DNA from: Cellulomonas wangsupingiae
GTDB taxonomy: Bacteria; Actinomycetota; Actinomycetes; Actinomycetales; Cellulomonadaceae
NCBI RefSeq assembly: GCF_024508275.1
Contig: NZ_CP101989.1
Location: 2,418,001-2,482,000, forward strand
Direction of reading: 5' to 3'
DNA: 64,000 bases
In this document: positions 8,236-18,810 of the stretch, piece after piece
Numbering within the stretch: the stretch's first letter is position 1
Layout: each line of letters opens with the position of its first letter
The notes under the pieces: model-generated
Databases searched by the model: none
Seen by the model: the letters and a program-made list of their open reading frames with translations, nothing else
Told to the model about the DNA's origin: nothing
Position numbers and translations under genes: made by a program

Positions 8236-9281
8236 GGCCGCACCAGCGCCTTCGTGCAGGTGCGCTCGTCCATCGCGCGGTAGGCGTCGGCGATGTCGTC
8301 GAGACCGAACGTCGCGTCGAACACCAGCCCGGGCTCGATCGTGCCCGCCCACACGTCGGGCATCAGGCCCTCGATGTAGCCGCGGACGGGGGCCACACCC
8401 CCGACGACGCCCTTGTTGCCGCTGAACATCGTCTGGACGCGCAGCTCGGGGCCGCCGGCGGGGACGCCGACGAAGCCGACACGGCCGCCCGGTCGCACCG
8501 TCGCGAGCGCCTGCGCCATCGACTCCTTGGTCCCCACGCACTCCAGCACGCCGTCCGGCCCCACGCCGCCGAGCAGGTCGAGGACGGCGGCCGCGCCCTC
8601 GTCACCCCGCTCCTCGACGACGTCCGTGGCACCGAACCGGCGCGCGAGCGCCTGCCGCACGGGGTTGCGCGACATTGCGACGACGCGCTCGGCACCGAGC
8701 CGGCGCGCCGCGATGATGCCGCACAGCCCCACGGCCCCGTCGCCGACCACGGCGACGGTGGAGCCCGCGTGCACGTCCGCGGACAGCGCGGCGTGGTGGC
8801 CGGTGCCCAGCACGTCGGTGAGCGTCAGGACGTGCGGCAGCAGCGCGTCGTCCGGGTGCTCGGGGGTGACGACGAGCGTGCCGTCGGCCAGCGGGACGCG
8901 CACGTACTCGCCCTGCGCGGCGTCCGTCGGGACGCCCTCGTGGTCGGGCGACCCCCACCACGCCACCTGCTCGCACGACGTGTGCACCCCGTTGCGGCAG
9001 TGCACGCAGGTGTTGTCGCTGACGGAGAACGGCGCGACGACGAAGTCACCGACGCGCACGCGACGCACATCGGAGCCGATCTCCTCGACGACGCCCACGA
9101 ACTCGTGGCCGATGCGGTGGGGCTCCGGCGTGGACCGCACGCCGCGGTAGCCCCACAGGTCGGAGCCGCACACGCACGTCGCGACCACGCGCACGACGGC
9201 ATCGGTGGGGCGGTGGATCACGGGGTCCGGCACCTGCTCGACGCGCACGTCGCGGGGGCCGTGGATGACGGTGGCTCGCAC
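8232..9281 (-). CDS. Zinc-dependent alcohol dehydrogenase (MDR family)
   Basis: A 349-residue oxidoreductase. Catalytic zinc ligands are Cys in CVCGSDLWG and His-Glu in RIGHEFVG. The structural zinc loop has three cysteines (CVHCRNGVHTSC) instead of four. The Rossmann motif VVGDGAVGLCG indicates NAD(P) binding. It would oxidise an alcohol or reduce an aldehyde; the substrate cannot be told. First gene of a four-gene operon with Nif3-like, zinc-ribbon and phosphatase genes. GTG 9281 is supported by a -10 element 7 nt upstream. Confidence 0.9.
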   Translation of the reverse strand: MRATVIHGPRDVRVEQVPDPVIHRPTDAVVRVVATCVCGSDLWGYRGVRSTPEPHRIGHEFVGVVEEIGSDVRRVRVGDFVVAPFSVSDNTCVHCRNGVHTSCEQVAWWGSPDHEGVPTDAAQGEYVRVPLADGTLVVTPEHPDDALLPHVLTLTDVLGTGHHAALSADVHAGSTVAVVGDGAVGLCGIIAARRLGAERVVAMSRNPVRQALARRFGATDVVEERGDEGAAAVLDLLGGVGPDGVLECVGTKESMAQALATVRPGGRVGFVGVPAGGPELRVQTMFSGNKGVVGGVAPVRGYIEGLMPDVWAGTIEPGLVFDATFGLDDIADAYRAMDERTCTKALVRP

Positions 9282-9288
9282 GTCGTCG

Positions 9289-9294
9289 AGCCTA
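9289..9294 (-). promoter_or_regulatory. -10 element (TAGGCT) of the alcohol dehydrogenase operon
   Basis: TAGGCT on the minus strand ends 7 nt before GTG 9281, consistent with a leaderless mRNA. Confidence 0.5.
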
Positions 9295-9363
9295 CGGTGC
9301 GACCCCGAGCGGCTGCCCGCGGCGCACCCTCCGGCGACGTGCGACGCAGGGCGGACGCGCCGG

Positions 9364-9369
9364 TAGGCT
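9364..9369 (+). promoter_or_regulatory. -10 element (TAGGCT) of tRNA-Val
   Basis: TAGGCT lies 12 nt before the mature tRNA 5' end. The surrounding CGGTAGGCTG recurs before the tRNA-Met gene at 24901. Confidence 0.5.
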
Positions 9370-9381
9370 GACCGACCGCAG

Positions 9382-9455
9382 GGGCCTGTAGCTCAGTTGG
9401 TCAGAGCGCCGCGCTTACACCGCGGAGGTCGTCGGTTCGAGACCGGCCGGGCCCA
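9382..9455 (+). tRNA. tRNA-Val (anticodon UAC)
   Basis: A full cloverleaf: acceptor GGGCCTG pairs with CGGGCCC (one G-U), D-arm GCTC/GAGC, anticodon stem CCGCG/CGCGG with loop CTTACAC, T-arm GTCGG-TTCGAGA-CCGGC, discriminator A. The anticodon TAC reads GUA and related valine codons. The terminal CCA is not encoded (ACCG follows). Confidence 0.95.
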
Positions 9456-9538
9456 CCGACGTGCCGATGCCCTCACCTGCGACGTGTCACGGATGCCGCC
9501 CTCCCGCGGTCGCGGACCCTCGGTCCCGGTGACGGGGA

Positions 9539-10978
9539 TCATCGGCTCTCCGTCCGGTCCGCGGCGGGCCGTCGGCCGGCGAGGACGAGGACGACGACCG
9601 CAGCGACGGCGAGGACCACGGCTCCGGTGGAGCTCGCGCCGGCGTATCCGCTGACGACCGCGGTGGTCGTTCCCGAGGTCGGTGCCTCCGCGAGCAGTGC
9701 TGCGGTGGTGGTCGCCGCGATGGTGCCGAGCAGGGCGAGCCCGATCGACGAGCCGACCTGCTGGGCGGTGCTCGCCACGGCCCCCGCCACGCCGGAGGCC
9801 GGGCCGGCGCGGTGCGTCGCGGCGCTGTTCGCCGCGGGCTGGACGCACCCGGTACCGAGCCCGAGGAGCAGCAGCACGGGCAGGACGCGGGACCCGTACG
9901 GCGCATCCGGCGTCAGCCAGGACAGGACGAGCAGCCCCACGGCCAGCAGCGCGAGTCCGGCGGCGAGGAACACCCGTGGCGGGGCCGCGGTGAGCGCGGG
10001 GCGGACCAGGCGTACGGCGAGGAGGATCGCGGCGGTGTAGGGAAGGAACGCCAGACCGGTGACCAGCGGCGTGAGCCCGGCGACCTGCTGCAGGAACACG
10101 CTCAGGAACAGGAAGGTTGGCAGGACCGCCACTCCCCAGGCGAGCATGGCCGTGAACGCGGCGACGCGAAGCCGGTCCGAGAACAGGGACAGCGGCATCA
10201 GCGGGGACTGCGCTCGTCCCTGGACGACCGCGAACACGGCCAGTGCCCCCAGTCCCGCCACGAGCAGCCCGAGCCTGGGAGCGGACACCCAGCCGGACGA
10301 CCCGGTACCGGTCAGCCCGAGAGTCACCGCCGTGAGCCCCGCGGCGCTGAGCAGGCCTGCGGTCACGTCGACGGGGCCGCGCCCGCCCGGGTCGACCCGC
10401 AGCGACAGCAGCAGCCCGAGGCCGGTGGCGACAGCGATCGGCACGTTGATGAGCAGCGCCCACCGCCAGCCCCACGAGTCGGTCAGCACGCCACCCAGGA
10501 CGACACCGATCCCGGAGCCGGATCCCATGATCGTGCCGAACACGCCGAACGCTCTCGCCCGGTCGGCACCGTCGGGGAAGGTGACGGACAGCAGGGCGAG
10601 CGCCGAAGGGGTCACCAGCGCACCGAAGACCCCTTGGACGGCGCGTGCCGCGAGGAGCATCGCACCGCTCACGGCCAGCCCGCCGGCGATCGACGCGAGC
10701 GCGAAACCCACGAGGCCGATCAGCAGCGCCCGACGCCTTCCGATCACGTCCGAGACCCGACCGCCGAGCAGGAGCAGCGACCCGAACGCGAGCACGTAGA
10801 CGGTGAGGACCCACTGGCGCTGCACGTCGGACAGGCCGAGCTCCTGCTGAGCCGACGGGACTGCGATGTTCATCACCGTGCCGTCCACGACCATCATCAC
10901 CTGGGTCACCGAGATCCACGCCAGCGCCCACCACCGGCGGGTTCGCGACTCGCCCACCACTGTCGTCCTCAGCCTCAT
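9539..10978 (-). CDS. MFS drug/H+ antiporter, DHA2 (14-helix) family
   Basis: A 479-residue inner-membrane exporter with about 14 hydrophobic helices. Early motifs D1 (VDGTVMNIAVPS), motif A (GGRVSDVIGRRRAL) and motif C (GIGVVLGGVLTDSWGWRW) mark the DHA2 multidrug branch. It is divergent from a MarR repressor, with operator-like repeats between the two genes, so it probably exports a toxic compound sensed by MarR. ATG 10978 follows GGGGAG at 7 nt spacing; an upstream in-frame ATG at 10996 lies inside the operator. The substrate is unknown. Confidence 0.9.
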   Translation of the reverse strand: MRLRTTVVGESRTRRWWALAWISVTQVMMVVDGTVMNIAVPSAQQELGLSDVQRQWVLTVYVLAFGSLLLLGGRVSDVIGRRRALLIGLVGFALASIAGGLAVSGAMLLAARAVQGVFGALVTPSALALLSVTFPDGADRARAFGVFGTIMGSGSGIGVVLGGVLTDSWGWRWALLINVPIAVATGLGLLLSLRVDPGGRGPVDVTAGLLSAAGLTAVTLGLTGTGSSGWVSAPRLGLLVAGLGALAVFAVVQGRAQSPLMPLSLFSDRLRVAAFTAMLAWGVAVLPTFLFLSVFLQQVAGLTPLVTGLAFLPYTAAILLAVRLVRPALTAAPPRVFLAAGLALLAVGLLVLSWLTPDAPYGSRVLPVLLLLGLGTGCVQPAANSAATHRAGPASGVAGAVASTAQQVGSSIGLALLGTIAATTTAALLAEAPTSGTTTAVVSGYAGASSTGAVVLAVAAVVVLVLAGRRPAADRTESR

Positions 10979-10994
10979 TGCACGCTCCCCTACC

Positions 10995-11014
10995 ATTGGC
11001 GTCACCAATATTGG
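10995..11014. promoter_or_regulatory. Candidate MarR operator: overlapping ATTGG/CCAAT inverted repeats
   Basis: ATTGG-N5-CCAAT (10995-11009) overlaps the perfect 10-bp palindrome CCAATATTGG (11005-11014), giving three half-sites in 20 bp. The site lies at the predicted start of the MFS transcript, a normal position for a MarR repressor. Confidence 0.55.
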
Positions 11015-11022
11015 CAGGCCCG

Positions 11023-11050
11023 ACGATACACGGATCGTGGGTCGCGCCAA
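11023..11050 (-). promoter_or_regulatory. Promoter of the MFS gene
   Basis: On the minus strand TTGGCG (11050-11045) and TATCGT (11028-11023) are 16 nt apart. The predicted start falls beside the CCAATATTGG palindrome. Confidence 0.45.
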
Positions 11051-11059
11051 CACTGCTGG

Positions 11060-11065
11060 TAACGT
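11060..11065 (+). promoter_or_regulatory. -10 element (TAACGT) of the marR gene
   Basis: TAACGT, then 6 nt, then ATG 11072: leaderless spacing, divergent from the MFS promoter. Confidence 0.5.
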
Positions 11066-11071
11066 CGGGGC

Positions 11072-11548
11072 ATGGACGAGGCCGAAGGTGCGAGCGGGAC
11101 CCAGCCCGCACGGCTGCGTGCGACGCCGAGCTGGCTCCTCACCCAGGCCGCGACCCTGACCCAGCGCGTGATCACGACCGCCCTGGCAGAGGTCGGCGCC
11201 ACGCGCTACCAGTACGCGGTACTGGCCGCCCTCGAGGAGTTCGGGCCGCTCAGCCAGGCCGAGCTCGGCAGGCGGTGCCACATCGACCGCAGCGACATCG
11301 TCGCCACGGTCAACGACCTCACCGCGCACGACTACGCCGACCGTCGCCAGGACCCCGGCAACAGACGGCAGAACCTCATCACGCTCACGGACGCCGGGAG
11401 ACGGCGGTTGGAGCAGGTGGCCGCGACGCTCGACGCGGCACAGGCAGACCTGCTCAGCGGCCTCGCACAGGCTGACCGGGACGCCCTGACGTCGACGCTC
11501 CAGCGCATCCTGGACGCCCGTGCGAAGCCCCACGACGCGCCTCGCTAG
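11072..11548 (+). CDS. MarR-family transcriptional regulator
   Basis: A 158-residue winged-helix repressor. The recognition region is LSQAELGRRCHIDRSDIVATVNDL (split for reading: LSQAELGRRCHIDRS, DIVATVNDL), followed by the wing DYADRRQDPGNRRQNLITLT and a C-terminal dimerisation helix. Divergent from the DHA2 exporter, which it most likely represses along with itself through the repeats at 10995-11014. The inducing ligand is unknown. The start is supported by a leaderless -10 element. Confidence 0.9.
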   Translation: MDEAEGASGTQPARLRATPSWLLTQAATLTQRVITTALAEVGATRYQYAVLAALEEFGPLSQAELGRRCHIDRSDIVATVNDLTAHDYADRRQDPGNRRQNLITLTDAGRRRLEQVAATLDAAQADLLSGLAQADRDALTSTLQRILDARAKPHDAPR

Positions 11549-11586
11549 GCGCTGCGGCAGGACGATCCGCAGCGACGTCCACCGGG

Positions 11587-11627
11587 CGGCACGACACGTT
11601 CATGGGCGGTCGGTGCACGTCGTGCCG
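11587..11627 (+). terminator. Possible terminator downstream of marR
   Basis: CGGCACGAC (11587-11595) and GTCGTGCCG (11619-11627) are perfect 9-bp arms with a long 23-nt loop and no T run; weak evidence only. Confidence 0.25.
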
Positions 11628-11665
11628 GCGCCGGGTCATCGCGCCGAGGACGAATGAGCCGCCGC

Positions 11666-12139
11666 TCAGCGCGCCAGTGCGGCGAGGGCCTCGCGGTAGG
11701 CCGAGAGCGGGCGGGCCTGCCCGCGGGGGTGCACGACGCTCCAGCGCAGCACGCCGTCGGCGTCGACGAGGAACGAGCCGCGCACGGCGTGCCCGGTGGC
11801 CTCGTCGAAGACCCCGTAGGCGCGCGCCGCGGCGCCGTGCGGCCAGAAGTCCGACAGCAGGTCGAAGGTGTAGCCCTCCTGCTCGCCCCAGGCCCGCAGC
11901 GCGAACATGGGGTCGCAGGACACCGCGAGCAGACGCACGCCGGCCTGGTCGAACGCGGCGATGTTGTCCCGCAGCTCGCACAGCTCGCTCGTGCACGTGC
12001 CGGAGAACGCGAACGGCACGAACACCAGCGCCACGGGCGTGCCGCGCAGCTCCGACAGCGTCACGGGCGTGCCGTGCGTGTCGGGCAGCGTGAACCCGGG
12101 TGCGGGCGCCCCGACCGCCGGGGCGCTCGCGGCACTCAC
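11666..12139 (-). CDS. Peroxiredoxin, AhpE-like
   Basis: A 157-residue thioredoxin-fold peroxidase that reduces hydrogen or organic peroxides. The active-site loop is VPFAFSGTCTSELCELRD, with Pro42, Ser46 and peroxidatic Cys49 in the P-x3-T/S-x2-C pattern. Cys54 is close by and might act as resolving residue. Length and motifs fit the AhpE branch described in mycobacteria. GTG 12139 overlaps the DUF3052 stop by 4 nt, so the two are co-translated. Confidence 0.9.
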   Translation of the reverse strand: MSAASAPAVGAPAPGFTLPDTHGTPVTLSELRGTPVALVFVPFAFSGTCTSELCELRDNIAAFDQAGVRLLAVSCDPMFALRAWGEQEGYTFDLLSDFWPHGAAARAYGVFDEATGHAVRGSFLVDADGVLRWSVVHPRGQARPLSAYREALAALAR

Positions 12140-12555
12140 TTGCCGCGGCCCCGGGTCGCCAGCCGCGTGGCCGACCAGTCGGGGCTGACCGCGAAGGTCG
12201 ACATGGCGTGCAGGCCCGAGGTGGTCGCGGCCTCCTCGATGTCGGAGTGCGACACGTGGCCCGCACGTCCTGCCTTCGGCGTGAACACCCAGATGGGACC
12301 GCTGTCGTCGAGCACGGTCATCGCGTCCACGAGGAAGTCGGTCAGATCGCCGTCGTCCTGACGGAACCAGATGATCGCGCCGTCCGTGACGTCGTCGTAG
12401 TCCTCGTCGACGAGCTCGTTGCCCGTCAGGGTCTCGAGCCCCGCGCGCACCTCGCTGTCGACGTCGTCGTCGTAGCCCAGCTCCTGGATCACCTGCCCGG
12501 CTGTGAAGCCGAGCCGGGTGACCTGCGTCGCGGAGTCGTCCGCGGTGGATGACAC
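12136..12555 (-). CDS. DUF3052 family protein
   Basis: A 139-residue soluble, acidic protein with the family sequence [19 protein letters not shown] near the N-terminus and [14 protein letters not shown] in the second half. DUF3052 is an actinobacterial family often found beside aceE and an AhpE peroxiredoxin, as here; its function is unknown. GTG 12555 is preferred over the upstream GTG 12621 because the extra residues are low in complexity and AAGGGAA lies upstream of 12555. Confidence 0.8.
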   Translation of the reverse strand: MSSTADDSATQVTRLGFTAGQVIQELGYDDDVDSEVRAGLETLTGNELVDEDYDDVTDGAIIWFRQDDGDLTDFLVDAMTVLDDSGPIWVFTPKAGRAGHVSHSDIEEAATTSGLHAMSTFAVSPDWSATRLATRGRGK

Positions 12556-12858
12556 GTCGGCCGGTTCCCTTCTCCCCCGGTGCGCCGCACTGTCCGCGGA
12601 CCCACCTGTCGATGTCGGCACACGTTAGCCCACCGCAGGCCGGGCGGCCCTGGCAAGAGGGCGTCCGGGGCCCGTGTCACGGACGTCACGCGCCGTTCGG
12701 GGGGCATCGGTGTGACTTTCGGCCCCCGACGGACGGAGAATGGCCGCACTACCCGCACCCGCGCCTGCACAGGACGCAGCGCGCCGGGTGCAGGACTGGA
12801 GCGTACCGGGGCGCCACACGCACGGCCCCGGGAACGCACGAGACGCGAAGGAGCACCG
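12556..12858. other. 303-bp divergent intergenic region between DUF3052 and aceE
   Basis: No coding frame with normal codon use. It holds the likely aceE promoter (12713-12741), a roughly 110-nt aceE 5' leader and the upstream region of the DUF3052 operon. No riboswitch or attenuator pattern recognised. Confidence 0.5.
12713..12741 (+). promoter_or_regulatory. Possible aceE promoter
   Basis: TGACTT (12713-12718) and GAGAAT (12736-12741) are separated by 17 nt. The implied leader to GTG 12859 is about 110 nt. Confidence 0.4.
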
Positions 12859-15606
<2,748 letters not shown>

Positions 15607-15623
15607 CGCGCCGCTGACGCACC

Positions 15624-15653
15624 GACGCCCCCGGCCGAACGGCCGGGGGCGTC
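15624..15653 (+). terminator. Hairpin terminator of aceE
   Basis: A perfect 13-bp stem (15624-15636 with 15641-15653) and the tetraloop GAAC, 17 nt after the stop. There is no T run, as is common in high-GC actinobacteria. It may also serve the convergent gene ending at 15691. Confidence 0.8.
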
Positions 15654-15690
15654 TGTGCGTGCGGGGCCGGCGCCCGGGGCGCCGGCGTCG

Positions 15691-16377
15691 TCAGGTGCCG
15701 GGGATGGCCTGCTGCGCCTGGGCGATCTCGCGGGCCAGCTCGGCCTTGAGGTCCGCGACCGCGGCCTGGTCCGGGTAGAGCTCCAGCGACGCGAGGTGCT
15801 GCTTGGCCTCGAGCGGCCGGCCCGCCGCGATCGCCGCGAGCACGAGCTCGCGTGCGACCTCGGGGACGTGGTCGCGCGGACGCCAGTGGCCCACCCCCAG
15901 GTTGAGGGCGTCGACCGGCTGGCCGGCCTCGGTGAGCAGGGCCAGCCCCTGCACGAGCGCCTGGCCCGACGTGTCGCGCTCGGCGGCCGTGGTCAGGCGA
16001 CGGATCGTGCCCTCGTGGTCGTCACGCAACGACAGGCGTGCGACCTCGATCAGCGGGTACCAGGCGCGGGGGTTGCCCGCCAGCTCCTCGCCGAGCGACC
16101 AGACCGCGAGGTCCGCCGCGTGCTGGCGCTCGTGCTCGACGTTCGGCGCCGTCAGCGGGTCCTCCTCCGGGACGGACTCGGCGGCGCGGCGACGCACGAT
16201 CTCGGCGAGCGCCTGGAAGGCGCGCTCGTTGTTGGGGTCGTCGCTCAGCATGGAACGCAACGCGTCCTCGTGGAGCGTGTCCCCGCGTCGGGAAGCCGTC
16301 GTCGGGCGACGCGCCCCGACCCGGGAGGCCGAGGAGGGTCGCCGCATGAGCTGACGCAAGCGGGGCAGGAGAGCCAT
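15691..16377 (-). CDS. Helical-repeat (TPR-like) protein of unknown function
   Basis: A 228-residue soluble protein. After a basic N-terminus (RLRQLMRRPSS) it is alanine/leucine-rich and helical, with TPR-like spacing in DPNNERAFQALAEIVRRRA, NPRAWYPLIEVARLSL and GRPLEAKQHLASLELYPDQ. No enzymatic motif and no membrane segment. It is divergent from the PucR/FasR-type regulator. The start ATG 16377 is supported by TAAGGT 6 nt upstream. It probably mediates protein contacts; no partner can be named. Confidence 0.7.
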   Translation of the reverse strand: MALLPRLRQLMRRPSSASRVGARRPTTASRRGDTLHEDALRSMLSDDPNNERAFQALAEIVRRRAAESVPEEDPLTAPNVEHERQHAADLAVWSLGEELAGNPRAWYPLIEVARLSLRDDHEGTIRRLTTAAERDTSGQALVQGLALLTEAGQPVDALNLGVGHWRPRDHVPEVARELVLAAIAAGRPLEAKQHLASLELYPDQAAVADLKAELAREIAQAQQAIPGT

Positions 16378-16383
16378 GCGGCG

Positions 16384-16389
16384 ACCTTA
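16384..16389 (-). promoter_or_regulatory. -10 element (TAAGGT) of the TPR-like gene
   Basis: TAAGGT on the minus strand, then 6 nt to ATG 16377; leaderless spacing. Confidence 0.45.
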
Positions 16390-16450
16390 TCCGTTCCGTC
16401 CCATGCGCAACCATCCGAGCGCACCCGAAGGGGCGCACGGCACGCACACA

Positions 16451-16473
16451 GGTTTGTCGACTTCCCACAAGCC
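16451..16473 (+). promoter_or_regulatory. Candidate FasR operator upstream of its own gene
   Basis: TTTGT-N9-ACAAGCC (TTTGT 16453-16457, ACAAGCC 16467-16473, preceded by GG). The same arrangement recurs upstream of fabD. This copy covers the -35 area of the regulator promoter, so binding should repress it. Confidence 0.55.
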
Positions 16474-16479
16474 CCGCCC

Positions 16480-16485
16480 TATGCT
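16480..16485 (+). promoter_or_regulatory. -10 element (TATGCT) of the fasR-like gene
   Basis: TATGCT, then 6 nt, then ATG 16492; leaderless spacing. Confidence 0.55.
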
Positions 16486-16491
16486 CGCGGC

Positions 16492-17724
16492 ATGGCGACG
16501 CTCCCGAGGACTCCGGCGACGCGGGGGCCGCGCCGCGCCGCGCCCGCCGGACCGGCGGCTGCGCCCGGCCCGCAGGACCAGAGCGAGACGCAACGCCGGG
16601 TGCGTGACGGCACGGGTCTGCTCGCGACCGCCGCGATGCGCCGCCTCGACGCCGACCTCGAGTGGTACCGGGCGCTGCCGGCCGAGGACCGCTCCTGGGT
16701 CAACCTCGTCGCGCAGGCGGGCATCACGGCGTTCGTCACCTGGTACGCGGACCCGTCGCGCACGCCCCACGGCGTCGGCGAGATCTTCGCGAGCGCCCCG
16801 CCCGAGCTCACGCGGTCGATCTCCCTGCAGCACACCCTGCAGCTCGTGCGCGTCGTGGTCGACGTCGTCGAGACGCACTCGGACCGCCTCGCGGCACCGG
16901 GTGCGGAACGTGAGCTCCGCGAGGCCGTGATGCGGTACTCGCGGGAGGTCGCGTTCTCCGCGGCCGAGGTCTACGCCCGTGCGGCCGAGGTCCGCGGCGC
17001 CTGGGACGCGCGCCTCGAGGCGCTCGTGGTGGACGCGCTCGTGCGCGGTGACGCGGACGACGCCCTGCGCTCGCGGGTCGCGGCGCTGGGCTGGGGCGGT
17101 CGCGGGTCGACCCTGGTGGTCGTGGGCACCGCCGCGGCGCAGATGGACGAGGTCCAGGCCGCTGACCTGCGCCGGGCGACCCGACGCGCCGCCGACGACG
17201 CGCTCGTCGGGATCCTCGGCGACCGGCTGGTGGTGTTCCTCGGGGGCGAGGGCGACCTGCGCGCCGCCGCGATGACGCTGCTGCCCCGGTTCGGCCCCGG
17301 CCCCGTCGTCGTCGGGCCGACCGCACCCGGCCTGGCCGAGGCCACCGGGTCGGCCCGCGCCGCGCTCGCCGGTCTCGCCGCCGCCCCGGGCTGGCAGCAG
17401 GCCCCGCGTCCCGTGCACGCGGACGACCTGCTGCCCGAGCGCGTGCTGGTGGGGGACGCGGAGGCCCGCCGGGCACTGGTCGAGCGCGCCTACGCACCGC
17501 TGGCCGCCAGCCAGGGCGCACTGCTCGACACGCTGTCGGCCTACCTGGGCGCGGGACGCTCGCTGGAGGCGGCGGCCCGCACCCTCTACGTCCACCCCAA
17601 CACCGTGCGCTACCGGCTGCGGCGCGTGGCCGACGTGACCGGGTGGGACCCGCTCGAGGCGCGCGAGTCGTACGTGCTGCAGACGGCGCTGGCGGTCGGG
17701 AGGCTCGACGCCGCGGCGCGCTGA
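16492..17724 (+). CDS. fasR: PucR/CdaR-type transcriptional regulator, FasR-like
   Basis: A 410-residue regulator. Residues about 100-180 match the N-terminal helical domain of this family, and the C-terminal 60 residues form a PucR-type helix-turn-helix: LDTLSAYLGAGRSLEAAARTL then YVHPNTVRYRLRRV. In Streptomyces the gene in the same position, directly before fabD-fabH-acpP-fabF, is FasR, an activator of fatty-acid synthesis genes. The same role is inferred from synteny and the matching repeats before fasR and fabD. It has no metal or receiver domain; the effector is unknown (acyl-CoA or malonyl-CoA are guesses). Confidence 0.8.
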   Translation: MATLPRTPATRGPRRAAPAGPAAAPGPQDQSETQRRVRDGTGLLATAAMRRLDADLEWYRALPAEDRSWVNLVAQAGITAFVTWYADPSRTPHGVGEIFASAPPELTRSISLQHTLQLVRVVVDVVETHSDRLAAPGAERELREAVMRYSREVAFSAAEVYARAAEVRGAWDARLEALVVDALVRGDADDALRSRVAALGWGGRGSTLVVVGTAAAQMDEVQAADLRRATRRAADDALVGILGDRLVVFLGGEGDLRAAAMTLLPRFGPGPVVVGPTAPGLAEATGSARAALAGLAAAPGWQQAPRPVHADDLLPERVLVGDAEARRALVERAYAPLAASQGALLDTLSAYLGAGRSLEAAARTLYVHPNTVRYRLRRVADVTGWDPLEARESYVLQTALAVGRLDAAAR

Positions 17725-17741
17725 CCACCGGCTGGCAGGCG

Positions 17742-17765
17742 GGCTTTGTACAGGTCCGACAAGCC
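17742..17765 (+). promoter_or_regulatory. Candidate FasR operator upstream of fabD
   Basis: TTTGT (17745-17749), 9 nt, ACAAGCC (17759-17765), with GGC before it. It is the second copy of the element at 16451-16473. Its centre lies about 75 bp before GTG 17830, a position suited to an activator. Confidence 0.55.
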
Positions 17766-17829
17766 TGGGTCCCGAGGTTGGTGCGCGCCGCGACCGGGCC
17801 CACGGTCGGGTGCCGGGCACAGTTGTCGG

Positions 17830-18810
17830 GTGCTCGTCGTCGCCTGCCCCGGCCAGGGTGCCCAGTCCCCCGGCATGCTCGTCCCGTGGACGGAGGTCGA
17901 CGGCTTCGCCGACGCGCTGACCCGCGCGGGCGACGTCGTCGGTCTCGACCTGCTGGCGCACGGCACCACCTCGGACGCGGGGACGATCCGCGACACGGCC
18001 GTGGCGCAGCCCTTGCTGGTCGCCACCGCGCTGGCGAGCCTGCGGGCGGTGCTGGACGTCGTCGGGACGACCCGCTCCCTGCCGGACGCGGCAGCGGGCG
18101 TCGTGGACGTCGTGGCGGGCCACTCGGTCGGCGAGCTGGCCGCCGCCGCCGTGGCCGGCGTCGTGACGGAGGACGAGGCGCTCGGGCTGGTCGCGGTGCG
18201 CGGTGCGGCCATGGCGCGCGCCGCGGCGACGGAGCCGACGGGGATGAGCGCGGTCCTCGGCGGCGACCCCGCCGACGTGCTGGCTCGTCTCGAGGCGCTC
18301 GACCTGGTGCCGGCGAACGTCAACGGGGCCGGCCAGGTCGTGGCCGCCGGCTCCCTGGCTGCGCTCGCCGCCCTGGCCGACGCGCCGCCCGCGCGCGCAC
18401 GCGTGGTGCCCCTGCAGGTCGCCGGCGCCTTCCACACCCGGTACATGGCACCCGCCGTCGACGAGCTGGCGCACGCCGCCGCGGGCGTCGCTCCCCACGA
18501 TCCCGTGGTGCCCCTGCTCGCCAACGCCGACGGTGCGCAGGTCGCCGACGGCCGTGACGCCCTCGCCCGCATCGTCGCGCAGGTGGCGCGGCCCGTGCGG
18601 TGGGACCTGTGCCAGGCCACGCTGCTCGCGCTGGGGGTGACGGCCCTCCTGGAGGTCGCCCCGGGCGGTGTCCTGACCGGCCTGGCGCGGCGTACGCTGC
18701 CCGGCGTCGAGACCCTCGCCCTGAAGTCCCCCGCCGACCTCGACGCCGCACGCGACCTCGTCCGTCGGCACGCCGGGACCCCCCTGACCGCACAGGAGAG
18801 CCAGTCGTGA
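17830..18810 (+). CDS. fabD: Malonyl-CoA:ACP transacylase
   Basis: A 326-residue acyltransferase that loads malonyl from CoA onto acyl carrier protein, the entry step of type II fatty-acid synthesis. It starts with PGQGAQSPGM. The nucleophile is Ser99 in GHSVGE, and the catalytic His sits in GAFHTRYM. First gene of the fab operon; fabH starts inside its stop codon. GTG 17830 is the only start that keeps the first beta strand; CACAGT 6 nt before it may be a leaderless -10. Confidence 0.95.
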   Translation: MLVVACPGQGAQSPGMLVPWTEVDGFADALTRAGDVVGLDLLAHGTTSDAGTIRDTAVAQPLLVATALASLRAVLDVVGTTRSLPDAAAGVVDVVAGHSVGELAAAAVAGVVTEDEALGLVAVRGAAMARAAATEPTGMSAVLGGDPADVLARLEALDLVPANVNGAGQVVAAGSLAALAALADAPPARARVVPLQVAGAFHTRYMAPAVDELAHAAAGVAPHDPVVPLLANADGAQVADGRDALARIVAQVARPVRWDLCQATLLALGVTALLEVAPGGVLTGLARRTLPGVETLALKSPADLDAARDLVRRHAGTPLTAQESQS

